Part shown: positions 55,300 through 64,000 of the stretch, piece by piece
How positions within the stretch are numbered: position 1 is the first letter of the stretch
Layout of the letters: every line of letters starts with the position of its first letter
Source of the DNA: Hygrocybe punicea
Lineage: Eukaryota > Basidiomycota > Agaricomycetes > Agaricales > Hygrophoraceae
Assembly: GCA_963556145.1 (NCBI GenBank)
Contig: OY744463.1
Span: 7,998,001 to 8,062,000, forward strand
DNA: 64,000 bases
Direction: 5' to 3'
Translations under genes and position numbers: made by a program
The notes under the pieces: generated by a model
Told to the model about the DNA's origin: nothing
Seen by the model: the letters and a program-made list of their open reading frames with translations, nothing else
Databases searched by the model: none

Positions 55300-58200
55300 T
55301 TGAGATTCGGGGAGAGCCACTAGGTTGTCCGAGGTTGCTTGTTCTTCAACCTTGATAAATCTCTCATCAAATGCTAATACATCTCCAACAGATCTCATCA
55401 TGGTGTGGCCAAAGAATTTGTGAAATGCAGGAATAAGATCATGCAATGATGACGGAATCTGGTCTGAATGAAATAGGGTGGGTAGTTTCTGGGCCATGCA
55501 GAATTGTCGGAACATGGTTTTCTCCATTTCACCTGAGCAAAATATCAAACACAAACGACAGGTAGGGTTGACCACGGGTACGGGTCAACCCGCAGTATTT
55601 CCAAAACGGGTTGCACAGGTACGGGTACGGTTGCCGAATATGGCACCCGCGACCAAACCATGACCCATACCCGCGGTTCACGGTTTTCGACGGGTTAGCA
55701 ACAACGAGGGCTATACGCCCTGAGGTATGTTTCTTTTTTTCATTTAACACTATACTAATATTCATTTTTTTAGATAACAACGACAGCGGCATGAGCATGT
55801 CACGTCACCACGTCATGATTGGCCTCACTCGTTCACACCCTCTCGTTAACGTTCCGACAACAACAACAACAACAACAACCACAATGACAATGAGAAAGCA
55901 GGATAGAAATCAGCCAGAGAGGTGGTGCACCCACCCTCTGGCTGTCAGGTGCGTCATTATTATCATCTCATTAGTTTTTCGTGCTGATTGCTTGTTACTT
56001 TATTATTTTAGTTCAGTGGTGTTTGCCAAACGATGGCGATGACTCGGACTCAGACGCGACGATGTGACGACAACACGACATGACGACACGACGATGTGGT
56101 GTCACCGTGTCGGTCGCGTCACCGACAACACGACCACACCACGCGATGACGCGACGACGACGACGTCCACACGACGACAATGTGGTGTCACCGCATCACC
56201 ATCCAGGGACCACCAGAGGCCCTCACCAAACACCCGCGCCATGTCAATTGACGTGTACCGGGTGTTGGTGACCACTTTCTGGGTGTTCCCCAGGCTATGG
56301 CATAGAGAACCCACCGCAACCCGTCCTCAAACGGGTGCGGGTGCAGGTTTTACCCGCCTCGGGTACGGGTTCGGCGGGTGTGGGTACGGTGTTAGCTGAG
56401 CCAACCCGTCCGAGACCCTTGGTCAACCTTAACAACAGGCATATTAAAAATTATTGAGGTGACATACCAAACTTGTCATTGGTGGGAATCTGTTGCATCA
56501 AGAAGTTATATCGTTCAAAGGGGAAACAGCACTAAGCTTGATTTGGCCCCAAGCACTCCAAGTGGTCCCCAAAATGTAGGGATAGATGTTGATATGGTGT
56601 GATTGAAGTGTGATGGTACAAATCCAAAAGGGAAGAAAGATCCTGCAAGATGTGTGACTGGTACTGCTGGATATGGGCTGGTGTCATTTTTCGCATAGTT
56701 GCAAGCTTGATAGCTGCAACAAGATGCATGAAATTCTCCAACATTTGATATTCTCTGGACTTCTTGTCCTTGCCACCCCAGAGGCGAATCACGGTGATAG
56801 GAAGGTTGATAGTACAGAACCTTCACCATTGATCAGCGGTAAACTTGCCCCATTTCCTTTCACCAGGGTGCTTCAGCGCAGCATCCAGCCAGGATGGATG
56901 TTGCATGTGTGCCATGTCATTTTGAATCTCCCGCAATGTTTCATGACCCAGAACGACTGTCCGCTTTTTAGGATTTCCGGCTATCACTTTTTCATTTGTG
57001 TCCATAATGCCATCTTGTTGACGCTGCACAACCAATTCAGAAGTAGGTATTGAGAGTGGGTAACATCAACAAACCTGCTCCTGAATTCGGTCCTGGAGAT
57101 CAGGGATTGTGAATTGCTTGGGGTCAACATATGCATGCACATTGGGTGCTACATTTGCATCGTAAACTCATAATAGTTCAGGTTTTCTCAACTTGTAAAT
57201 TGAGGTTTTGCTTGCATGCTGATAGATGTTTTGGGCATCGGCAGTCGTAGTAATCTTGCGTGATGGGGTTGTTGTGGAGCTTGTAATTGTACAGTTGCTG
57301 TCTATAAGCCGGGCTGTAGTGGCTTGCTTAGGGCCTCCAGGTGTGATGGTTCCAGAGGGAAGGAGTGCCATTTTGTGGTGTTTCTGAGAATTTGAATCAG
57401 AAATCTCTCAAAACACAACAAGGGAACTGACATATTGAAGGAGCCTGTTAATGAGCAGACCTTTTCGCCCCCTGAAACCTAGTGCTGTTTCCTGACACAG
57501 TTGCCAAATCACGCCAACTTGCAGCTCCTTCAATTCAGTCATAGTTCCTGAGTTGAGTATTCTATGCACATTGTGCATTTCCTCTTTGGTTACATGGTCC
57601 TTATCATCTTGGATCCCATCCCTGTCCTGTACATTGATATCCATGCCCCAGATATGGTGACAATGGTGGGACAAGAGTCTGAGGTAAAACGCATGCATGG
57701 AGTCAATGGCAGTGAACCTTGTAGGATCCCAGTATGGGAGACACAGTAGTTCAGACCATCGGACACCATCCACATCGAATGCTGCCTCATGTTCTGCCAG
57801 AGTTTCTGCATTCCTCCATTTCTTGGCAGCCTCTAGATGATCCCTCCATGTTCATCGTTCCCAATTTTCATAGTCAAGATCATTAATGTCAATGAACGTC
57901 TGGTGGCATTCAGAACAGAAATGTCTTAGTTTGAAGCTTTGCGAGTGTGTTGGCGAAGTTTCATTCCTAATAGTTGATTATGAGTAGATGGCATAGCACA
58001 CACTTACAGATGTCATACCAAGAGCCTCCTTGCGACCACCAGTGGCTTGATCAAGCTTGTCCCATTCAAGGAAATTGCCAATGGCTTGTTTCTGGATATT
58101 GATCTTGAGGTCGCGGGCCATTATAAGTGTCTGGATGAAATCAAAGTCAACTCCTTCAAGCTCCGGGAAGGTGTCCTCAATGTTGAGGGATGCATAGAGT

Positions 58201-58836
58201 CCTTCGACTTTGCTCTTGAGATGGTTGTGTGTCCATTCGAGACTGTTGAGAAGAGAGGCCATGTCGCTGTTTAGTTCCCCGCTCATTTGACATGCCACTG
58301 GCAGATCACAGACCAATGGAATGACCACACAGTGAACCAATAATCCACACGAACCAAGACACATCCTCATGAAGTAGATGCCCAGATCCCAAAAAACAAT
58401 CAAATTGTCAACGATTGGTTTGAGTAAATAGTTGATCTGATGAAGAGATGGCTGGCTTGGACCTGGGATTACAGCGACCAGATACATGTTCTCCACGTTG
58501 TAGCGGATAGCAGGGGGCAAATTCAGACAAACCATGTAGGTAGCTCCCACAGAAACCTTCTTCCCACCAGTTCGGTTGCCATATGGATTAAAGCCATCCA
58601 TATTAAGACTGAAAATCAGATGACCCTAATCTGCTGGAGCTTTGGCGAATGGTGTTTTGCAATTGGGGCCCAGAAATTCTTGCAAAACCGTGGCGTCCCA
58701 AATATCAAACGTCTCAGAATCTGAGATGCCAATGGAAGGATCCCATGCAAGATGGTCCTTCAATTCCGGATGTGCATACAGGTTTGCAACCCATTGTTTC
58801 ATATCTTGATATAAGAACTCCCAGGAAGGTAGATTG
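55300..58836 (-). pseudogene. tnp2-type (CACTA/En-Spm) transposase, truncated at both ends
   Basis: Minus strand from the left-over N-terminus: LPSWEFLYQDMKQWVANLYA, WDATVLQEFLGPNCKTP, stop, HLIFSLNMDGFNPYGNRTGG, KKVSVGATYMVCLNLPPAIR, NMYLVAVIPGPSQPSLHQIN, VHCVVIPLVCDLPVACQMSG, a Cys/His pair HFCSECHQTF, GVRWSELLCLPYWDPTRFTA, IDSMHAFYLRLLSHHC, VIRLWGGKDKKSREYQMLEN, HLVAAIKLATMRKMTPAHIQ, HLSLHFGDHLECLGP, then across an intron GEMEKTMFRQFCMAQKLPTL and FGHTMMRSVGDVLAFDE. These are transposase family tnp2 markers, including the DGFNPYGN and IDSMH acidic residues. TAG replaces a probable Gln at about 58628. A hAT-type end at 58837 and the array at 55130-55290 cut the two ends. A MITE sits in the last intron. 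Confidence 0.82.
55563..56431. mobile_element. non-autonomous hAT-type MITE inside a tnp2 intron
   Basis: TAGGGTTGACCACGGGTACGGG at the left pairs with the inverse TAAGGTTGACCAAGGGT at the right. The flanks are ACGACAGG (55555-55562) and ACAACAGG (56432-56439), an 8-bp duplication with one CpG-type difference. The same family as 45509-46203. Subterminal ACGGGTACGGGT arrays, a CAA microsatellite (55858-55883) and a GACGACACGACG-rich middle are present, with no transposase. It lies within an intron whose donor (GTATGT, 56467) and acceptor (CTCAG, 55533) are intact. Without it the intron would be 58 bp. Confidence 0.9.
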
Positions 58837-58970
58837 TAGTGTTGCCGTAGTTCGGTTCTGAACCTAGCTGAACCCGGTTCAAACCCCAAACCGAACCTGG
58901 GGTTCAGTCTAAGTTCAGCCAAATGCTGAACTGGACCGCAGGTTCGGTTCAGGGTTTCAAGGCCGGCCGG
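58837..58970. mobile_element. solitary hAT-type end with GGTTCGGTTCAG array
   Basis: TAGTGTTGCCGTAGTTCGG followed by repeated GGTTC/GAACC blocks (AACCCGGTTCAAACC, CCGAACCTGGGGTTCAG, GCAGGTTCGGTTCAGGG). It is the same end as at 36478. It interrupts the tnp2 frame right after YNLPSWEF and has no partner end in the window. Confidence 0.6.
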
Positions 58971-59231
58971 ATTTCCTGAATGGCTCCAAACCACATCCAA
59001 ACCGTAAATGCAGATATTTTTAAGGTATTTATTTCATTTGTGTTTCGTATTTCTTTACCTACTTTTTCGTGTTAAACAGTATCATGTGACCATTACATGC
59101 AGGTTTCTTCACCAACAACAACAACGCAAGGCCAATGAACACAACACAATGTCGCGTTCATGGACACAGGTAAGTCTCATCATTTATCTTAACTTTACTA
59201 ATATTATCTGTTACAGGAAACTCAATCGTTG

Positions 59232-59412
59232 TGGTGAACGTGGCCTGGGTAGGCACGGATTTGTTGTGCAAGTCTGTTTGTCGTTGGGGTAAAAACCCAA
59301 AACTCCTCTTGTTTGCGACTATTTACAACAGCCACTACATACAAATGATAGAACAAATAGGGAATATGGTAAAATGAGTGAATACATACCCAGAGATATA
59401 TATGTCTCTACA
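59232..59412. repeat. 181-bp direct repeat, left copy (LTR-like)
   Basis: Starts TGGTGAACGTG and ends ATATGTCTCTACA. The partner at 63632-63813 differs by a handful of bases. Termini TG...CA fit a short LTR. The outer flanks (CGTTG-like left, CCGTG right) do not form a clear 5-bp duplication. Confidence 0.8.
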
Positions 59413-59429
59413 TCCAGTAGGGACACAAA

Positions 59430-59560
59430 TAGAGACTGTCCCCAGTCTCACACAAGGCAAGGGAGAAAGAAATAGGAAAAAGAAAAAGAAGATGGGGAGG
59501 GAGGGAAGGGACAACACTGAAAAGAAAAACAAAAAAAAAGAGAAAAAAAAATCCAAACAA
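59430..59560. repeat. purine-rich A/G tract
   Basis: GAAAAAGAAAAAGAAGATGG and similar low-complexity sequence on the plus strand, adjacent to the left 181-bp repeat. Confidence 0.7.
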
Positions 59561-59561
59561 C

Positions 59562-62500
59562 TCAACAATAATCTTCCAACACATAAACTTCCAACTTCTC
59601 CAACCGATCCACCAACTTTACCAACTTTTGCTCCAGAACCTTGAGGGCCTTAAGGGATAACAATGCTGACTTGAGCGCAAGCAAAGTCGAAGCGGGTATG
59701 TCGTCAATGGCAGTAGACTCCAGGTTGGATGGTGAAGAGGACATGACCTCAAATAGGCCAGTTCGGATTAGTGGATAGGGAGCAGGGGCCAATGGTGGGG
59801 CAATGTGGGATGGCGTTGGGGGCTCGAATGCGGTGGGGGCGGCTTGTACAGCATCATGGAGGGCGATATGGGGGTCCTGGCGGTGGTATGCAGCTGACAG
59901 CGGACAAAACAAGATGAAAATGGGGGCAGATGTGTCGATACGCATTGAAAACGGCGTCTGTTGGGTGTAGGTGGGGCTTTCTCGTGATGGCGCGGGGACA
60001 GATGGCGGGGGCATGTAACAGTTTGCCTCTAGGGATGACGTCGAGGCCGTGGACGCGAACGCAGGGCGAAACGGGGGTGAAACGGAGGCAGATGCACCAG
60101 TGGAGTAGTGGGACCTGCCAGTCACGTGACCAGGTTCCCACGGTTGACCTAGTTAGTAGCCTTCCCGATGTAGTAGTCAGTCCATCATCCTATCCATCCC
60201 AGTCCTACCTCTTGAGTCCTGCGTGAGCCCCCAGAGAGGTACCTCGGTACCTCTCCAATGTGGTGATGAGAGTGCGATTGACCCACGGATATCTTTTCTT
60301 TTGTCTCTCAGCTTTTCTTTTTACCACTTTTTCTTGCGAGACGACCTTTTTTCGGCCTCACCACCCCTGCTGCGCGACAGTGCATTTTCCCTTCATTCAC
60401 AGCCGTACCTCAGTCGTGTACCCCCTGGCACCCTCACTCAGTCCACCAGGGCCCCGCGTTGACCATCGTTGACCCAGAAATGCAGACTCAACCCTTTTCG
60501 AGCACCCAAAAGCCCCAGGCCACGCCACCCGCGTTCGCACCCCGTTTCCTCTTCTCAGACCAAGGACGGCCTCTCAAGCTTTCCTTCGACATCTTACGGC
60601 CCCCGTTCTGCCCCACGTCGTCCCAGGAACACCATTGACGTCCATTTTTGACGCCCAACGGCCACCCACGTACAGCCGCGTCACCACCTTTTGACCCCCC
60701 CATATTTTAGCGTTCCCCGGCCCACTCGTATCCATCCAGGCCCCCACATTCACGCTCGATGACCTGGTGCCCACGTTCTGCTCGAAAGAACCCCCCGTTG
60801 CCGTCCATTTTGGATACCCAAGTGCCTGCCACGTCATCACCTTCAACCCCCTGCTTTTCGTATGTCCTGTTCCCAACCCACATTCATTCAATCCCCCGCA
60901 CCCTCGTTCCATCCACCAGGGCCCCCCATTGGCCCCAGACAAGCCCCCACCATCGTTCTCAGACACCCAAGCCATGCACCACGTCACCATCGTGCGGCCC
61001 TGTTCTGCCAGCACAACTGGCCCAGACCAACTCACCAAACTCGCAGCCCACCACCCAGAACACCCTGCGTCTCGTTAATGCCCCGAACGAGCCCCCACCG
61101 CCGTTTTTGGTCGCACCACGGATCCGTCGCGCCCACCCGTTGGACCCCCATTCTTTCATGTACCCCAGCCCCACACGGACCATTTGACCACCCGTGCCCT
61201 TGTTCCACCAGCCAGGACCCCCATTCACCTCCATTGCACCAAACGAGCCCCCGCCATCATTTTCAGACACCCGGGCCACACGCCACGTCACCATTGCCTG
61301 GCCCCGTTCTACCAACATACCTAGCCCCAGACCGACTCATGAAGCTCGTGGCACACCCACTCACCATCCCGGAGCACCCCACCTCACTCCAATACCGCGA
61401 ATGGACCGTGCCTGCCATTCCCAGACCCCACCACATTCCACCACGTCACCAGCCCCCAGCCGGTTCCTTACACCATACCTGGCCCTGTGAACCCTCATTC
61501 AGCTCCCCGCAGCATTGTTCTCGACCCTGGTGCCGCCTGGGACCCATAGGAACCCAAACGAGTTGCCCCAGCCCCCCCACACGTGACACGCCCTCATTCA
61601 GTCACATACCACCCCGCCAGGGAATTTAACAGTGTAATGTACCCCACGCCGACCCAAACAAACCGCTGCGATCCCTTCACGTGATATGCCAACCCCCTTC
61701 GCGTTGGGATACTATGCCTCGTTAAGTACAACCCTATGCCTGTCAGTATTATAGCTTTTATTATAGCCTCATCCCCCATTCCCCCACACTGGATGTCAAT
61801 TGAAGTCTACCTACAAGCTGTCACTACACTATGTTCATGCACCCGTTTACCCAATCTCCACCAATACAGTTATATTTTGGACCACCTGAACCTTCACACT
61901 GCACTAAGTACTTGCTAGGATGATTTGAGGGATCTTTGGCCTTGCGTTGTGAGCCCGAACCCTTACGAGGGAGGCATTCGAAGAGTATTGAGTTTGAGGA
62001 GAGTCTTGTATAGTCTGGTCATCTACCGCCCCCTGTGCGAGGATGACTTCCCACTTCACAATATAAGGCCCTGGCCTTGAGTCAAGGCATTCTGAGGGAC
62101 TGGGAGTTGTGGCTTTAGAGTTTTTTGGTCAGTTTCTGTTTGTTTTGTGTTCTTTTCTGTAGCAGTTGGCGACGAGGGCATCGCCATGAGGAAAAGGGGC
62201 ACTTTGAGTAGTGGGACCTGCCAGTCACGTGACCAGGTTCCCACGGTTGACCTAGTTAGTAGCCTTCCCGATGTAGTAGTCAGTCCATCATCCTATCCAT
62301 CCCAGTCCTACCTCTCGAGTCCTGCGTGAGCCCCTGGAGAGGTACCTCGGTACCTCTCCACCGGGACACGTGGAAATCGGCCTTGGGTGCATGTGGACGT
62401 GTTTTCCTGGGGATGGTGCATGTTCAAACGATGGGTGTACGTCATGGCTTGCATCTGGGGACGACGGAGAGGGCGTAGACACGGACGGCAGCCAAAATGG

Positions 62501-63701
62501 GAGTGGAATGGGGGCAGAAACAGTGGCCGATGTTGAAAACAGCACCTGTGGGGTGCTAGCGCGGATTCCTGGGGACGACACAGGCTCAAACAGTGGAGGC
62601 ATGTCATGGCTGGCCTCTTGGGATGATGGCGAGGGTGTAGACGGTGAGGGTGGGTGAAACGAGGGCGAAACGGAGGTGGTTGTGTCGATACACGTGTTTT
62701 CGATGTGTTGGGGTGCGTGGGTGGGTTGTCCTGAGGCTGGCGAGGACACAAATGATAGGGGCGCATCATGGTTCATCTCCAGGGATGACAGTGTGTCCAT
62801 AGATGCAAACAGGGGGCAACCTGAGCTGGAAAAGAGGGGGGACATGTTGATACATGCATTATCATCGTGTTGGCGCATGCGGATGCATTTTTCTGGAGAC
62901 GGCGCGGGTGCAGACGATGGCGGCATGTGTTGGAACACCTCAGGGGACGATTGCGAGGGCGTACAGGAAGACGGGGGCCAAAACGAGGCCAAAACGGGTG
63001 GGGACATGTCAATATGCATATTCACATTGGATTTGCGTGTGTGGACACGTTTACCTGCGTGGCAACCATGGGAACGACGGGGGGCAACCTATGACCATAC
63101 ATGCAACAGCTGTTGCAATGCACTTGCACTCCATCATCTATGAATGGCCCATTAGGCGTCAGATGCACATGAGGCGCTCCCTGCTGGACGGGCTCGTTGC
63201 AGCCATTTTGGGGCTTTCCGGGTGTGGTTTTTCGAGCAGAATCGGTGGGACGTCGACTTCCTGGTCTGTTGGATGCGTTAGAGCAAGTGTGGGTGGGGGA
63301 ACTAGAGAAATATAACGGAAAAGCAAAAGGGGGGGGGTATTGAACAGCGTGTGATGTGGCTGTGACTGTGTGACAAAAAGGCCAAAAGGCCAAGTTCTGC
63401 AGCCCAGGAGGCGCAACGGTACGAAATAACCATACGGAGGTGTCGAAAACATCGGAAATGGGCCTGAGAGCTGGTGGGAGACTGGAGGTGCTTGAAATGC
63501 TGCTGAATACGGGGTGCTGTTGACTATGGGGTGCTGTTGCTGCCAGAAAGAGTGAGAAGTGCCAAAAATGGTGAATTCAAAGAGGGAAAGTTGAAGAAAA
63601 GCTTGACAGTCCTCATGGTGAGCTCCAGATATGGTGAACGTGACTTGGGGTAGGCGCGGATTCGTTGTGCAAGTCCATTTGTCATTGGGGTAAAAACCCA
63701 A
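59562..63701 (-). pseudogene. Pro/Ser-repeat protein with leucine-zipper C-terminus, split
   Basis: The minus-strand N-terminal part (63701-63159) contains PPILLEKPHPESPKMAATSP. After a break, 63025-62361 holds four degenerate units of about 50 residues (for example FWPPSSCTPSQSSPEVFQHM, PPSSAPAPSPEKCIRMRQ; PSPSTPSPSSQEASHDMPPL, FEPVSSPGIRASTP). One more unit follows on the far side of an insertion (60108-59900: FRPAFASTASTSSLEANCYM, PPPSVPAPSRE). It ends in a heptad Leu pattern (LLALKSALLSLKALKVLEQK, LVKLVDRLEKLEVYVLE), a likely coiled coil. Stop at 59562-59564. The 5' half has shifted frames. No enzyme motif; function unknown. Confidence 0.5.
60109..62360. mobile_element. segment bounded by identical-length 149-bp direct repeats
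   Basis: 60109-60257 and 62212-62360 both run from TGGGACCTGCCAGTCACGTG to GGTACCTCGGTACCTCTCCA and differ at very few positions. TG...CA ends suggest LTRs. The 1.95 kb between them is C-rich, with no reverse transcriptase recognised. Both repeats contain a GAGAGGTACC/GGTACCTCTC palindrome near the right end. The segment splits the Pro/Ser-repeat gene. Flanking bases (AGTAG left, CCGGG right) show no duplication. Confidence 0.6.
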
Positions 63702-63813
63702 AACTCTTCTTGTTTGTGACTATTTACAACAGCCACTACATCCAAATGATAGAACAAATAGGGAATATGGTAAAATGAGTGAATACATACCCAGAGATAT
63801 ATATGTCTCTACA
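63632..63813. repeat. 182-bp direct repeat, right copy (LTR-like)
   Basis: Partner of 59232-59412 in the same orientation, 4.4 kb apart. Contains AACAAATAGGGAATATGGTA and the shared end GTCTCTACA. Confidence 0.8.
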
Positions 63814-63896
63814 CCGTGACCACATCACGAGCACACCACTGCGGCACAAAATAGATCCCAATGCCAACGCAATGCCAATGGATGCGGGACAGCCGC

Positions 63897-64000
63897 AACA
63901 CCACCACCACCACCACCACCACCAGCGGTGGCAACAGCAACAGCAACGTCAATGTCAACAACAACAATGGCAACAGCAACGGCAACGGCAACGGCAACAA
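63897..64000. repeat. CAC/CAA/GGCAAC microsatellites running off the window
   Basis: CACCACCACCACCACCACC at about 63901, then CAACAGCAACAGCAACG and GGCAACGGCAACGGCAACAA to the end of the window. The open frames here are repeat artefacts. Confidence 0.9.

Noticed and set aside
60400..61630. Long plus-strand Pro/Ser ORF (255 codons) between the 149-bp repeats
   Set aside because: C-rich composition opens several frames at once; no start context, domain or splice evidence.
63809..64000. Minus-strand Leu/Val-rich ORF as a membrane protein
   Set aside because: It is the reverse reading of CAC/CAA microsatellites.
1..64000. Classical RIP (CpA-targeted) as the cause of decay
   Set aside because: Stops and target-duplication mismatches that can be polarised fit CpG-to-TpG/CpA at least as well, and RIP in the ascomycete sense is not expected here. 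A dinucleotide count would be needed to decide.

Overview
The window reads as nuclear DNA of an agaricomycete (mushroom-forming basidiomycete) fungus. The evidence is the many short GT..AG introns of about 45-60 bp, and gene families I know from Agaricomycetes: KDZ-type and tnp2-type transposases, crinkler-like NTPase/nuclease proteins, CorA-like transporters and several multicopy proteins of unknown function. No rRNA, tRNA, CRISPR or bacterial feature was found. Family names are recalled from motifs; no database search was run.

Layout. 0.4-1.7 kb: a spliced, apparently intact short-chain dehydrogenase, the best host gene here. 2.29-5.21 kb: a Tc1/mariner-type element with TA target duplication, long TIRs and two convergent genes (DD34E transposase and an AT-hook protein). 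5.2-12.5 kb: decayed genes (a multicopy agaricomycete family fused to a WD40 remnant, and an F-box-like gene). 12.5-14.2 kb: a GC-richer block with a spliced zinc-knuckle gene and a small one-TM ORF. 14.5-22.6 kb: transposon-associated pseudogenes and a decayed CorA Mg2+ transporter. 22.6-28.1 kb: AT-rich, with an F-box gene carrying a duplicated exon, a roughly 150-bp tandem repeat and a MYND-finger gene fragment. 28.13-31.63 kb: a hAT element with 8-bp TSD. 31.6-36.2 kb: an unknown multi-exon gene and a crinkler-like pseudogene. 36.8-43.7 kb: a 2OG-Fe(II) dioxygenase-like gene split by a 5.6-kb KDZ element with perfect 8-bp TSD. 43.7-54.2 kb: two copies of an 840-bp LTR-like repeat, one hit by a 1.68-kb LTR-like insertion, and between them a 3.1-kb near-palindromic foldback element carrying a nested hAT-type MITE. 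55.3-58.8 kb: a tnp2 transposase pseudogene with a second MITE of the same family inside an intron. 59.2-63.8 kb: a Pro/Ser-repeat gene family bounded by 181-bp direct repeats.

Two themes connect the parts. First, most broken reading frames are closed by TGA, repeatedly where related proteins have Arg (CGA to TGA), which fits CpG methylation and deamination. Second, nearly every class II element carries next to its ends a dense array of its own short palindrome (GGGACGTCCC, GGGAATTCC-like, GGGTACCC-like, GGTTCGGTTC-like, CCGATCGG). I infer that these are family-specific subterminal transposase-binding arrays. Several insertions are nested, so a relative order of events can be read from target duplications.
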